From Aurantiochytrium sp. KH105 (Eukaryota > Sar > Bigyra > Thraustochytrida > Thraustochytriidae): a stretch of 64,000 bases of DNA. Every line of letters starts with the position of its first letter. Within the stretch, counting starts at the first letter, position 1. The position numbers were made by a program, and so were the translations under genes. The stretch is taken from assembly GCA_003116975.1 (NCBI GenBank), contig BGKB01000195.1, forward strand, positions 1 to 64,000, written 5' to 3'. Below the pieces are notes generated by a model, which saw nothing but the letters and a program-made list of their open reading frames with translations, was not told where the DNA came from and searched no databases. Shown piece by piece: positions 10,181 through 20,737 of this stretch.

Positions 10181-10206
10181 CAAGCAAGCAAGCAAGCAAG
10201 CAAGCA
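10181..10206. repeat. (AAGC)n microsatellite
   Basis: About six uninterrupted copies of the tetranucleotide AAGC. Confidence 0.85.
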
Positions 10207-10313
10207 CCAGCAAAAGCTGCGACTGAGGTGCAGATCGGCCGAAAGGCGCAGCTGCAGGTCGAAGCGCGGCCCCAACGCAAGCAATTCCGCTGCGCCTCGC
10301 GCAGTCACGTTCG

Positions 10314-10415
10314 CAGATGCTGCTAAGGCGCGGATGCTGCTAAAAGGCGCGGATGCTGCTAAAAGGCGCGGATGCGGCCAATGCGGATGCAAATGCGGAT
10401 GCGGATGCGACGCGG
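10314..10415. repeat. GCGGATGCTGCTAAAAG minisatellite decaying into GCGGAT repeats
   Basis: Two to three copies of a unit of about 19 bp (GGATGCTGCTAAAAGGCGC) are followed by a run of shorter GCGGATGC units. The array grades from a longer to a shorter period, suggesting replication slippage at two scales. Confidence 0.75.
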
Positions 10416-10746
10416 CCAAGATGCCGGCGAGCCACGCAAATAAGATCCAGGCGCTCGACGCTGGTCGCTGTTAATTTTAACAGTAAAAGCAGTCCGCTGT
10501 GAAAAGTAGGCCGCAGGCTGCGTTCCCGATGGCGTCGTGCGTTTGTTTGTTCGCTCTCCCAGTCCACGTGGCCAGGGCCCCAAGAGAGGTCCCGGTCGCA
10601 GGAAGCGGCACGAGCAGGACTCGCAGGTGGTCGGTCAATTAGTTCATCGCGTCGACCAGCCTCTCGCGCTACTCTCCATGCCGCTGCAACTGCTGCACAA
10701 AGGCCCTCGAGCGACGCAGTTTTCTGCGGCCCCAAAATCGCCCCAA

Positions 10747-10770
10747 ACGCACGCACGCACGCACGCACGC
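10747..10770. repeat. (ACGC)n microsatellite
   Basis: Six perfect ACGC units. Confidence 0.85.
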
Positions 10771-11397
10771 AAAAAGTCCCGAGTCCGCAAGCGCTCCTGC
10801 TACTTTGCGCATTCCGAGCGAGGACGCTTTCCGCGCCACGTCGCCGCCATTCCGCAGCGCAGCTGCATACGCCACGCCCTCGCAGCCGCGCTCGCTGTGC
10901 TGCTGCGGCCTCAGCTCCATCATCTGCCAGCTGCTGCCGCAGTTGCCGTAACAAAGCGCGCTTGGCTCCGCTTGCCTCTGCGCAATTGCCTGCCCCTTAG
11001 GCGGCAAGTTCGCGAGCACCATGCCGCGCGCCCTCGGCTCCAGGGTCCGGCTGGCCTGGCCTGGGGTCGCGCCGCGTCGGGGTCATCGCGAGGTCGAAGT
11101 CGCGGCAGGCGCGTCGGGATCGGCGCCGGGGTCCAGGTCGCGGCAGGCGCGTCCCAGCCCACCGCGGGCGTCCCATCATCGCGCACATCTGCGCTCATGG
11201 CAAGTCATCCCGTCTCGGCTTATCCCTCGCCGTCTCGTCGCGTCGCGTCGCGTCTGAGCCCGCCCGCCCCGCCCGTCGCGCCGCCGCCGCTGCCGCGCGA
11301 GGGCGCTCTCCGCGCGCACGCGGGTGCAGCTGCGCAGTCACACGAAGGTGCGGCGCAGGTGTGCGGGCCTCGCATCGATCAGGTGCCTACCTCATCA

Positions 11398-11420
11398 TAG
11401 CTAGCTAGCTAGCTAGCTAG
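11398..11420. repeat. (TAGC)n self-complementary microsatellite
   Basis: A TAGCTAGC run of about six units. The unit is palindromic and could extrude a hairpin. Confidence 0.85.
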
Positions 11421-11563
11421 GCCATCATCATTCCAGCGTCATCAGCATCGCCGGCAGCATCGCCATCATCAGCATCACCACGCAGATGGTCGGTCGTCGC
11501 GATGTTTGACGCTGGCGGCGTCGCGCAGCCCACTGCGGACGGAGGTCGGCGGGCGACGAGGAG

Positions 11564-11625
11564 GGCTTGGCTTGGCTTGGCTTGGCTTGGCTTGGCTTGG
11601 CTTGGCTTGGCTTGGCTTGGCTTGG
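11564..11625. repeat. (GGCTT)n minisatellite, about 12 copies
   Basis: About twelve perfect tandem copies of the pentamer GGCTT over 62 bp. Because the unit is five bases long, the array stays open in several frames on both strands and creates spurious AKPSQ-type repeat proteins. Confidence 0.9.
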
Positions 11626-12033
11626 GTCTCTCTCGCGGTGCAGTCCATGATGGCTGGGGCGAGAAGTGGAAAGAGGGCAGAAAGGAGGAAGGAGAAAAGG
11701 AAGGAGGCCGGCATCGCGGCCACCGCTTTGGGGTCGTAGTTTCCGCAACGCAAGGCAAGGCCTGATTGTGAATGGAATGGGCGAGATGAAAGAAAACCGA
11801 GAAAGAGAGCAAAGACCCCGCCGAAGCCTTTGCTTTGGGTCCACCGATCGCTCGATCGACCGACCGACCGACCAACCAATCTGCTAGCTTGCTCGCCAAT
11901 GTCATGTTTGCTTGCCATTGGTTGTCGATGATCAACCGGCGAGGTCTTGTCCAATCGTACCCGCCCAACAAGAGAGACTTGACTTGACCCGTCGCATGCA
12001 CGAATGACCCGGCCCACCCGTGAATGCAACATG

Positions 12034-12076
12034 AACAAACAAACAAACAAACAAACAAACAAACAAACAAACAAAC
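12034..12076. repeat. (AAAC)n microsatellite
   Basis: About eleven perfect copies of the tetranucleotide AAAC. Confidence 0.9.
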
Positions 12077-12669
12077 GATCGAATGAATGGTCGCAGACGT
12101 GACCGCCGCACACAAGCCTCCCACCCTCGGCCCGCTCGCTCCGTTGCCGCGCTGATCTCGCTCGCACCTCTCGCGCCTCGCCTCGCCTCGCGGGCCTCGC
12201 GCCGGGGGCGCACGGCAGCATATGCAGCAGCCCATTCATTCGGCGGCTTCCAGGCGCCTCTCGTCTAACATGTAAAGCAGTTGCGGCACGCGCGCAGCGA
12301 GGGCACAAACAGCTAGCTAGCTGCAAACAGCAGCGCGAGCGGCCTTGCAAACAACCCCTTTCCGCAGCGCAAAGCCGAGCTCGCGTGCCAGCTCCGAGTT
12401 CCCAGCAGCCTGCACGTTGTCGCTTGCTGCTTGCTTGGCACCAGTCAGATTAGCCTGGCTGATTGCTCGGAAGGAGTGGACCGTGGCTGGCCGCGGCGTG
12501 CGCGTCTATCGAATCGAGGGCGCAAACCGCAAAGCCGCAGCCAGTGCCCGGCGCCGTCAGGACCCTCGGCGCGGGCAGGAGCGGCGTGAGGAGGGAGCGA
12601 GGGAGGGGCCCGGGCGGCGGCGGCAGCGGAGAGAGGCGGCGCGGCGGCGGCGGCGGCAGCAGCAGCAGC

Positions 12670-13692
12670 ATGCAGGGCCGCGAGGACGTGCGCGCGGCGT
12701 ACATGCCGCCCGGCTTGCAGGCGGAGGCGATGACGCTGCAGAAGCGGCGGCAACAGGTGGTGGCCCTGTCGGCGGCGGCGGCGCCCGCGGCGCCCGTGGC
12801 CGAGACGAAGAAGACGATCCCCACGGGCGTGCGGTTCCTCTTTGGCACGGTGAGCGCGGTGACCGCGACCTTCTTCACCCACCCCGTCGACGTTGTCAAG
12901 TATCACTTGCAGCTTGCCGGAAAGGGCGGCAACGCAGCGGCGCCGACGACCACGATCGGCGCCGGACAGGACATTCTCAAGCGCCAGGGCCCCAGCGGCC
13001 TGTATAAGGGCCTCACCGCGTCCATGATGCGCCAGGTCAGCTACGGCACGACCCGTCTCGGCATCTACACCACGCTCATGGAGAAGTTTGCCGCACCTGA
13101 TGGCTCCCCCCCGCCCCTCGCCGAAAAGCTCGCCTTTAGCATGGTGGCTGGTGGCGTCGGCGCCTTCGTGGGCAACCCCTTTGACCTCTCGCTCGTGCGC
13201 ATGGCCGCTGACTCCTCGCTGCCAGAAGCGCAGCGCCGCAATTACGCAGGCGTCATGGACGCTGTCTCGCAGATCGTGCGAAAGGAGGGCTTTACCTCGT
13301 TGTGGATCGGTGCCGGTCCTACCATCTCTCGCTGCATTATCCTTAACATGGCGCAGCTCACGACGTACTCGCAGGCCAAGGAGGAGCTGCTCAAGACGTC
13401 CTTCTTCAACGATAACATTTGGTGCCACCTTGCATCCTCCATGATTAGTGGTTTCGTCGCGACGGCGGCTTCCTTGCCCTTCGATGTAGCCAAGACCCGC
13501 GTACAAAACGCCGCCAAGGGCGAGTACGCTGGTATGGCCGACTGTATCATGCAGACCGCTCGCCACGAGGGCTTCCTCAGTCTCTGGAAGGGCTTCACGC
13601 CCGCATACCTGCGTCTTGCGCCGCAGACTGTCCTTGTCTTTGTCATTTTGGAACAGCTCAGCAACTCGTACAAGCGTCTGTTCCTGAGTTGA
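12670..13692 (+). CDS. Mitochondrial carrier, 2-oxoglutarate/malate (dicarboxylate) type
   Basis: A 340-residue member of the SLC25 mitochondrial carrier family, an inner-membrane antiporter. The three tandem ~100-residue modules are complete. Each carries its Px[DE]xx[KR] signature: HPVDVVKYHLQ near 71, NPFDLSLVRM near 169 and LPFDVAKTRVQ near 270. The second-module residues RMAAD resemble those of the oxoglutarate/malate carrier (SLC25A11) and dicarboxylate carriers, which exchange 2-oxoglutarate or malate; the exact substrate is inferred. I chose the ATG at 12670 because it follows a run of AGC repeats and gives a ~50-residue Ala-rich leader before the first helix. The frame is open further upstream but only through low-complexity codons, so an earlier start is unlikely. 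The 3' end converges on the UTP10-like gene. Confidence 0.9.
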   Translation: MQGREDVRAAYMPPGLQAEAMTLQKRRQQVVALSAAAAPAAPVAETKKTIPTGVRFLFGTVSAVTATFFTHPVDVVKYHLQLAGKGGNAAAPTTTIGAGQDILKRQGPSGLYKGLTASMMRQVSYGTTRLGIYTTLMEKFAAPDGSPPPLAEKLAFSMVAGGVGAFVGNPFDLSLVRMAADSSLPEAQRRNYAGVMDAVSQIVRKEGFTSLWIGAGPTISRCIILNMAQLTTYSQAKEELLKTSFFNDNIWCHLASSMISGFVATAASLPFDVAKTRVQNAAKGEYAGMADCIMQTARHEGFLSLWKGFTPAYLRLAPQTVLVFVILEQLSNSYKRLFLS

Positions 13693-14068
13693 GCTAGCTC
13701 ACCAAATTAGGTCGTCTTCGAGAAATATATCTATATCTGCCTATTCTATGTTCTCGCTCCCGCTCTGGCCTTGCTTGCGGCTCTAGTTGGCATTTTCTTG
13801 CTCTTCGTCTTCCTCGCTCAACCTCGATGCGAATCACTGCGATCGTATTCGTCCGATCTCTCGTCAAAGAGTCCCCAGTTTACAGGCGGTGAAACGAACA
13901 TGCGCCGTGTCTGTTCCTGAGCGGAGACGAGGCTGTCTCTGGAGTGGTTCATCGTGTCGCCAACGAGCTATATGATGCGATAACTGTCTCTTTGCTTCAC
14001 TCGTCGCAGCCAACATCTGCAGGCTTGTACGATCTATTCTCGTCATTTTCTTTGTTTTACCTAAATTA
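13693..14068. other. Convergent 3' intergenic gap
   Basis: 376 bp between the stops of the carrier (plus) and the UTP10 homologue (minus). It should contain both 3' untranslated regions. Nothing else is recognised. Confidence 0.6.
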
Positions 14069-17000
14069 TTATTGCAGAAAGGAGCTGAGATCTTCGCCAC
14101 TCAGCTGCTGCAGCTTTTTCGCAGTGCGGTGGGCCTCGCGCTTCACGCGCGGGTCCCGGTCCTCCAGGAGCTCCGCCACAGTTGGCAAAGTATCCGCAAG
14201 GAGAACAATAAACGAGTCTCCGACGCCCTCGAACAGCGCAACAATCGTGTGCAGTGCCGCCACACGCACCTCGCCGGCCGCGTGGCGCGCATACTCCAGC
14301 ACACTGCGCTGCACAGCTTGCCACAAGGTATCGTCTGTCACGGACTTGGCCAGCTTCACAACGCACGGGATGACGCAGTCGCGCACGAATCCTTCATAGT
14401 ATGCCACATCGCCTGTCGGGTCAACGGCACCCGCCGACGTTGACTTGCGCTCATCACGCATCTCCACGTCCTCATCGTCATCGTCCTCGTCGGAATCTGC
14501 GCCAGCGCTCTCTGCAGATGTCTCGTCGGCCTTGACTCCCTGCAGGGCGCAGAGGTCCACATCCAGGGGAGCGAGAACAGCGTCCAAAAGTTCGACAAAC
14601 TCGCGATTTGTGGTCTCCGAGTCTTCGGCCGCCGCAGAGCTGGCAACGCGGTGCTCACAATAGGTGCCCACGACCTCCAAGGCGCGCTCGCGAACAACAC
14701 GCTGCTGAAACCGCCATACCTGGGCCCAGTCCTCCTGCTTCGCATTCCGCTTCGTGCGTTTGCCAGAAGGCGCGCTGGCCACGTCTTCGCAACCGACCTC
14801 AAGGTCTCCTTTGAGCTCTTCAACAAGCTGCTCCAAAAAGGGAACCGAAAGACCAAGCAACTTTTTGCCGAGCGCCGAGGCAAAGACATACAGTGTAGCG
14901 GCCGCGCACTGCCGCTGCCAGTCCTCTGCAGGATTAACAAGAACAGCTTCGTCCTCGTCCTCTTCCTCGCTTCCGTCCTCGTCCTCGTCGCTCTCCTCGC
15001 TCTCCTCGTCGTCATCGTCAGAAGCATCACTTGCTGCGTCGTGGCTCACCTTGCCAGCCGATGGTGCCTTGCGCTTGGAACCGACGCGCGCGCCCTCTTC
15101 CTCAGCGTCGTCCACATCTTCCTCCTCCTCGTCGTCGTCATCGCTCCTGGCTTCAGCTGCTTTTTCCTCTTCATCATCACCAAGGTTTTCAAACAGCGAA
15201 CCCGCGCGAGAGGCCAGTGCTGTAGCTTTGCTGTCGACTTGCTCGCGCAGGGCATTGAAGAGCTGCTTCATCTGTGCGGCACTGAGAACGAGAACGTAGT
15301 CCATAAAGGCGTCGGCAACCGTCTCTTCAAGCGTCTGCACCTCCGAGGCGACTTCTTCGAGTTGCGACACCGTCAGCGCAGAGCATCCGGCACCCACAAA
15401 ACGACGCGTGTCGAGCGCCTGAACAAAAAAGGCGGTCAAGCGTGCATTTTCCTGCACAAGCGCATCGCGGCCCATACCCTCCATCGAGGCACGAACAATT
15501 GACACAAGGTTGCGAGCCGCAGCAAGACGATGCTCTTCCACAAACGAGGCGTAAAGTGCGGTCAAAGGGCCGAGCACGATGCGCGCCTCCATTTTGCGCG
15601 CGACCTTGTCGGCAATGCGCGCCGATGTCAGACGAACGAGCTGCGGGGCACCATTGTGGTTACCGCGGCTTGCCACCGTCAAAACGTCTGCCACGTACGG
15701 CGAGAGAAACTGAGGAAGAGTGCTCACAAGGGCGTGGATGCTCGTTGCGGCGCTCTGTCCGAGAAGCGCTCTGGCCTCGCGGACGACACGATCCTGATCT
15801 GGCGATTCGTCCAGGTCCAGAGCCTGCGAAAAACAGACAAACATGCTCTTGCCAAAGCTTGGCAGGAGCTTGAGCACGCGCTCACCAAGGACGCCAATCA
15901 ACGTTCCTACGCAAAGACATGCGCTGCTCGTCAGCTGAATGTGCGCAGTCGTCACGTTCGGACGATTAATTGCTGCGCTCGTCCGGCGGAACTCCTTCAC
16001 CACAGAGTCCAGAACCTCGACAAAGGGCTTGGGATGCTGCGCGCCGAGGTGCTTGGCGAGCACATCAACGGCCAACAGTGCCACTTGCTTGTTCACGTCC
16101 GACTCCGAGCGCTCGCGAAGAATTTCGTGCAGATCCGACACCATTTCCAGAAACATCAGAACCTCTTCCGTCTGCCAGCGAGCGTGCTGCTGTTCGACCT
16201 TGGCAGCAAGCTGGCGAATCGCCAACTGCCGCACATGCGGATCGCCATCACGCAGGAGCTCTTGGACAACAGCAACAAACATGGGCACAGAAAGAAGAGC
16301 ACTCAGCTTGTCCAGAATCAGGCAGAGCTGATCCCGCACAGCAGACCAGACCGCAGACTCCTCATCGCCCGTAGACACGATGCGGCCTGCGCGGTGGATT
16401 TGACCGTGCAGAGCATTCAAAAGGCCCAGAAAACCAGCACTGCCGTGCAGCCCCGAGGCGTTGACCTGTGCCTGTGAGAGGGTGCGCAGCATACGCATAA
16501 AGGCCTTGCTGCCAAGATGTTCAGAGATCAGTCCGCAAATGGCATTCACAAGGTCGACCCCTCGCGCGGCGTTGACTGTTCCATCAAAGTCTAGCGCCGC
16601 AGCGAGAGCGGCGTGACCTGCTTTGCGGGCGTTGCCATCCGCTGCTGCTCCGTGGGTCTTGGACTCCTCTTTTTGCTCTTCCTCCTCCTCGTCGGCGTCA
16701 TCGTCCTCTTCGTCGTCGTCGGCCCCGACGTCTCCGGTGGGCAAGAAACGATGCATCACCTGGATCATTTCGACCACGGCGGCAATCTGGTCCTCGACAG
16801 AGAAGCGCGCCAAAAGCTGACCCGCAAGATCCTTTTGCTGCTCCATGTTGTTTCGGTCCTCTGCATCCGCGCCGTTCGCGCTTCCGAGCATGAGCAACAG
16901 AACAGCCCACAAAACACGGTTTTTGTTGCCGCAACTCTGTACGAGAAGCTCTTGCAGCTGCAAAAGACGCGCAGGGTCGCTCGAGTGCGCCGAAGCATTA

Positions 17001-20000
17001 ACAAACTCCTTGAGCACGTCCATAATGGCCGCGTTGGAAAAGTCAGCCCGCGATGATGCAATGCAGCGCGTCACCTGCTCGAGAATGACCATGTGATACA
17101 CGCCCGAAGTCCCCGTCTCCTCCTCCGATTGCTCGGCCTGCTGACTGGCCTGACGCACAATGGGAAGAACCACGGGAATGGTCTGTTGCGGGAACACCTT
17201 GGTACAGGTCGCCAAGAGTTCCAACGCTGCGTTCCGCATTGCAGTTGTTTTCGCCCCAAGAATGCACGAGACGACCAGCTCAAGGTCGACAGCCATGAGA
17301 GCTTCGTTTGCGCGTTTGCCGGGCGCCGCCTCGAGAATCTGCATTGCGCAGTTCAAACAGGAAATGACAAGCAAGTCGTCGTACTTGCGAAGGACCGCAA
17401 AGAGTGCAGGAAGCGTATCCGCCGCGAGATCGACACGATCGGATGCGCTCACCGAGCCCCCGCGCGCGCCAAAGAGACGAGCACGAGTCGCCTCCAGAAC
17501 GATTCGGTTCGGGTCCTCTTTCAAACGCTTCTCGAGCATCTTGCCTTCAAAGGGAACCCGTCCGAGTGCCGTGACGGCTTCGTTGCTCAGGGTGCTGCCG
17601 GCGCCTTCCTCGGCGACGAGCGAACACAAGGCGTCAAAGGCAGCGTCCTTGTCGGCTGCGGTGAGAAGCGCAAACACTTGTTGCGCACTGAGCGTGTGCA
17701 GCACAATCTGGCGTGCCGACTTGACACTGAGACCCTTGAGGATAACGTCAATGTGGAGCCGGCCAAGCTTGCACTTTTTGGTCGTCCAGCGATGCGTGAC
17801 GAGCGACAGCACCTGCGTCATGCCGTGTTCCAGTGCCTGGGCAGCCAACGCGGCCGCCTCAGTGGATCCAAAGACTTCGCCGAGATCCGGAATCTTACCG
17901 AGCGGTCGAAGCATGTTCTCTACGCAGCGCGCCACGCTCACACCCGATGCATCGTCAGCATTGGTCGACGCACTTGCAATGCACGCCGCGCGCTCCAAGA
18001 TGGCCAAAAAGGTCTCTTCACTGTGTAAGGTGCGAAAGCAGCGTTCGAGACTGTCCGCGTCGACGTGGAACTCCTTCGAAGCGTCGACGACCTTGGCCAG
18101 AAGCGGACTAAACGCCTCTGCCGCAGATCGTTTCCGCGAGCACCCGGGGCCGACATTGGGGAACGCCTCGGGGGCCTTGGAGCCAGAATCGAGGTATGCC
18201 CGAGCAAAGTCGGCCGATTCCATGACGGCTTGAGCACAATCAACGGCAACATCGCGGAGTTTGGCATCGGTGCGATGGCAAAGCGGATGAATGAGATAAG
18301 GTGTGACCTCGCAAAACGAAAAACCCTCCTTGCCCTGCGGATCCCGCATTGCACGGATAAACGCGGTGGCAAGGACAATTGCACGTCGTTGCGCTACAGA
18401 GCTGGCCACAGAGTCAGGCAGAGCACCGGCACAGATCAAGAGCAGCGATTGCAATAGCACGCCTTGAAAGCACGTCGTGAGCAGAGTCTGCACAGACTTG
18501 GCGCAGGCATCCTGGTACAGCTCCTCTGATGCACCCAAGAGCGTGCACAGCAAAACCATCGAAGAAGGCACTTGTTTCGCACCACCGTGCAGGGCCTCGC
18601 GTACAAGACTGGTCTCCTTTTCGTTTTGAAGAGCATCACACTGAACGAGACGCTCCAAGACCTTTGCAGCGAGTTCTGCGTCGACATGAGCGACAGTAGC
18701 GAGTTTGGCAGCTAGTTCAGCAGTGTCGGCATCTGAAGTCTCTGCGATGGCATCCGCCAGCGCAACGCAGCTTGCCGCGGCCGCGTGCGGAGCGCTGACG
18801 CGGAAGGAATCGTTCAAAAGCCAGTTTCCGAGCTTGTTCGCAAAGGCTGGCACTTCCTGAAGGGACTTCTCCGCGAGCGGCGCCACGAGTGCAATGTGCT
18901 TGTTTGTGGCCGCGCAAGCCGCAAGAACGCTAGTGACGATGGAAGCGTCCGATTTGCTGGCCTTTCTCTTCTTCTTGCCGTCGGGAGTCGACTTTGAGAC
19001 TGCAGGAGCGAGGGTGAACAGAGCAGCTGCGAGACCCATGAAGTCGTCGAGACTGGCAAGAGGTCCAACAACGGGAGCCCATTGGAGAAAGGCCTCGGCA
19101 AAAGCGGGCTCCGTGCTATGCCGCGCGCACGCGGTGAGCGCAGCCTCGACGATAAAAGGTTCTAAAGGAGCTTCTTCTCCCTTCTTGGACGATGTCGGCG
19201 TCGTTGAAGGAAGGGCATGGAGCTTGGCGGCAAGTGCGAGTGCCGCGACCGAGACCTCGCAGTTGTCGTCCATGATGCGATCCATGAGAACGCGAATGGA
19301 AACCGTGTCGCGAACGAGGTCGCCCTGGGCGAGCTGCTCGAGCGCGTGGCGGCGAACACTAGCCTTGTGATGATGAAGAGCAGCACGAAGCGGTACACCG
19401 TTCACGACACGATGGGCAGCAAGCGCCGCATTCCCCGAAAAGCAGTCGGCAGCAAAGGAGAGCAGCGTCTCGTCGCTGGAGGCTTCGAGGAGCTCATCAA
19501 TCGCGTCGCCGCGCTGCGCAGCAATCAGACGACCTGCGACGAGGCAGTTCTCATCGCGGCCAGTTTCGCTATCGTACTCGCTGACGGCCAGCGCATGAAA
19601 GACGGGCTGAACGTTTGCAGGCATGCAGACACGCATGCAGGCAATGAGCGTCTTCATGCCCTCCGGGTCCGCCGCTAGCTGCGCATAGAGCTTGGACACG
19701 AAGGACTCATCCGCCGAGCCAGCAGCAGGTGACTCGCCAAAGGCAGATGCGAGCGCGGCGCTTAGGGCGTCAGCTCCATAATGCGTTGCAAGGCGCGAGA
19801 CGGAAGAGTCCGGGATGGGGAGATCGTCCTGGTTGTCGAGGACAATAGCTGAGCAGCGCAACGCATCTGCGAGCAAAGGCTTGCGGGCCTTGCGGATCGT
19901 GGCGAGAATTACGAGTTTGGCGGCCTTGGCCGAGAGCGCCGAGTAGCGCGCGAGGTTGGCGCCAAGGATGTAGCCGGCGCGCTGAAGAAAGTCCGGTCCG

Positions 20001-20737
20001 TGGTTCGAACGCAGCGCTTCCACGGTGGGAGCCATGAGGACCTGGACGAGCTTCTCCTCGTCGCCTCGCTGACGTGCGCGCCGCAGGCATTGGCAGGCGA
20101 GGACCGTGAAGAAGCTAGCGACGCGCTCGTGCTCGGGCTGCCGAAGTGTCATTGTGGCGCAAGCAGCAAGAATAGGAGGCTCCGCGACGGCGGCCTTGAC
20201 GAGATGGTTGCGGGCCAGCGGTTCTCGCGTGCGCGTGAGCTGTTTAAGAAAGGCCCATCGCGTGTTCTGCACAGCAGTTGGCAGGCAAATGACCTTGGCG
20301 AAGATCTCCGTGTCGTGGAAAGGAAGGACGCAGCAGACGAGGGCATCTACGTTCAGCTGATGCACGTGAAATTGGCGCACCAAGTACTCGAGGACCTTGA
20401 GCGATGCCTTGTGCAGGACGTAGCGGCTCAGGGTCTGCAAGAACTTGTTGATGGTTTCGTCGAGCTCCTTTTCGATCTCGGGCGCGAGGAGCTCGCGCTC
20501 GGTCGCGGATACGGCCTTGCCAAAGAGGGAGTCTCTGAAGACGGCCAGGTCGTCGGCGCCCTTGGCGGACACGAGGGCGTCGAGGCCACTCAGCCCGAGC
20601 GCGTGGATCGTCTGGCGGTCATAGTCTGCGGCCTCGTGGCGCTCGAACAGCAGCGAGGCCCGCGTTCCGCGCGAGGGGCGGTCTACCGTCCCCGCCGCCG
20701 CGCGCGTCTGCGCGAGCTGTCTCTCGAGGCTCGTCAT
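14069..20737 (-). CDS. UTP10: U3 small nucleolar RNA-associated protein 10 (UTP10/HEATR1) homologue
   Basis: A 2222-residue alpha-helical repeat protein. UTP10/HEATR1 is a large HEAT-repeat scaffold of the UTP-A (t-UTP) complex in the nucleolar small-subunit processome, needed for pre-rRNA transcription and early 18S processing. The N-terminus is diagnostic: RASLLFERHEAADYD, then the ALGLSGLDAL segment, then LEYLVRQFHVHQLNVDALV about 120 residues in, a pattern conserved from yeast to human. Helical repeats fill most of the rest, ending with the classical HEAT unit DRDPRVKREAHRTAKKL. The segment around 1600-1800 corresponds to the BP28CT region. Two acidic tracts, near residues 1335 and 1850, are probably disordered loops. 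Length matches the family (about 1770-2150) with some expansion. One uninterrupted exon of 6.7 kb shows how intron-poor this genome is. Confidence 0.93.
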   Translation of the reverse strand: MTSLERQLAQTRAAAGTVDRPSRGTRASLLFERHEAADYDRQTIHALGLSGLDALVSAKGADDLAVFRDSLFGKAVSATERELLAPEIEKELDETINKFLQTLSRYVLHKASLKVLEYLVRQFHVHQLNVDALVCCVLPFHDTEIFAKVICLPTAVQNTRWAFLKQLTRTREPLARNHLVKAAVAEPPILAACATMTLRQPEHERVASFFTVLACQCLRRARQRGDEEKLVQVLMAPTVEALRSNHGPDFLQRAGYILGANLARYSALSAKAAKLVILATIRKARKPLLADALRCSAIVLDNQDDLPIPDSSVSRLATHYGADALSAALASAFGESPAAGSADESFVSKLYAQLAADPEGMKTLIACMRVCMPANVQPVFHALAVSEYDSETGRDENCLVAGRLIAAQRGDAIDELLEASSDETLLSFAADCFSGNAALAAHRVVNGVPLRAALHHHKASVRRHALEQLAQGDLVRDTVSIRVLMDRIMDDNCEVSVAALALAAKLHALPSTTPTSSKKGEEAPLEPFIVEAALTACARHSTEPAFAEAFLQWAPVVGPLASLDDFMGLAAALFTLAPAVSKSTPDGKKKRKASKSDASIVTSVLAACAATNKHIALVAPLAEKSLQEVPAFANKLGNWLLNDSFRVSAPHAAAASCVALADAIAETSDADTAELAAKLATVAHVDAELAAKVLERLVQCDALQNEKETSLVREALHGGAKQVPSSMVLLCTLLGASEELYQDACAKSVQTLLTTCFQGVLLQSLLLICAGALPDSVASSVAQRRAIVLATAFIRAMRDPQGKEGFSFCEVTPYLIHPLCHRTDAKLRDVAVDCAQAVMESADFARAYLDSGSKAPEAFPNVGPGCSRKRSAAEAFSPLLAKVVDASKEFHVDADSLERCFRTLHSEETFLAILERAACIASASTNADDASGVSVARCVENMLRPLGKIPDLGEVFGSTEAAALAAQALEHGMTQVLSLVTHRWTTKKCKLGRLHIDVILKGLSVKSARQIVLHTLSAQQVFALLTAADKDAAFDALCSLVAEEGAGSTLSNEAVTALGRVPFEGKMLEKRLKEDPNRIVLEATRARLFGARGGSVSASDRVDLAADTLPALFAVLRKYDDLLVISCLNCAMQILEAAPGKRANEALMAVDLELVVSCILGAKTTAMRNAALELLATCTKVFPQQTIPVVLPIVRQASQQAEQSEEETGTSGVYHMVILEQVTRCIASSRADFSNAAIMDVLKEFVNASAHSSDPARLLQLQELLVQSCGNKNRVLWAVLLLMLGSANGADAEDRNNMEQQKDLAGQLLARFSVEDQIAAVVEMIQVMHRFLPTGDVGADDDEEDDDADEEEEEQKEESKTHGAAADGNARKAGHAALAAALDFDGTVNAARGVDLVNAICGLISEHLGSKAFMRMLRTLSQAQVNASGLHGSAGFLGLLNALHGQIHRAGRIVSTGDEESAVWSAVRDQLCLILDKLSALLSVPMFVAVVQELLRDGDPHVRQLAIRQLAAKVEQQHARWQTEEVLMFLEMVSDLHEILRERSESDVNKQVALLAVDVLAKHLGAQHPKPFVEVLDSVVKEFRRTSAAINRPNVTTAHIQLTSSACLCVGTLIGVLGERVLKLLPSFGKSMFVCFSQALDLDESPDQDRVVREARALLGQSAATSIHALVSTLPQFLSPYVADVLTVASRGNHNGAPQLVRLTSARIADKVARKMEARIVLGPLTALYASFVEEHRLAAARNLVSIVRASMEGMGRDALVQENARLTAFFVQALDTRRFVGAGCSALTVSQLEEVASEVQTLEETVADAFMDYVLVLSAAQMKQLFNALREQVDSKATALASRAGSLFENLGDDEEEKAAEARSDDDDEEEEDVDDAEEEGARVGSKRKAPSAGKVSHDAASDASDDDDEESEESDEDEDGSEEEDEDEAVLVNPAEDWQRQCAAATLYVFASALGKKLLGLSVPFLEQLVEELKGDLEVGCEDVASAPSGKRTKRNAKQEDWAQVWRFQQRVVRERALEVVGTYCEHRVASSAAAEDSETTNREFVELLDAVLAPLDVDLCALQGVKADETSAESAGADSDEDDDDEDVEMRDERKSTSAGAVDPTGDVAYYEGFVRDCVIPCVVKLAKSVTDDTLWQAVQRSVLEYARHAAGEVRVAALHTIVALFEGVGDSFIVLLADTLPTVAELLEDRDPRVKREAHRTAKKLQQLSGEDLSSFLQ

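Larger units (their letters stand above)
9235..12669. other. 3.4-kb divergent intergenic region, repeat-rich, no supportable gene
   Basis: This stretch separates the LtrA-like gene (minus) from the carrier gene (plus) and must hold both promoters. Long open frames occur on both strands (for example 9502-10419 minus and 9523-10326 plus), but they overlap each other, are dominated by Ala, Arg, Ser and Pro, and match no domain. That is what GC-rich, stop-poor DNA gives by chance. Simple repeats are dense: (AAGC)n, (ACGC)n, (CTAG)n, (GGCTT)n and (CAAA)n tracts are listed separately. A non-coding RNA or an unrecognised small gene cannot be excluded. Confidence 0.6.

Noticed and set aside
9502-10419. 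Overlapping 305-codon (minus) and 267-codon (plus) frames
   Set aside because: Both are Ala/Arg/Ser-rich, overlap each other, and contain simple-repeat DNA. Neither has a domain, and stop codons are rare by chance at this GC content.
10181-12076. Regular short repeats as a possible CRISPR array
   Set aside because: They are uninterrupted simple repeats with no unique spacers, in a eukaryotic genome.
12445-13566. 373-codon frame antisense to the mitochondrial carrier
   Set aside because: The carrier's three signature motifs are on the plus strand. The antisense frame is composition-driven.
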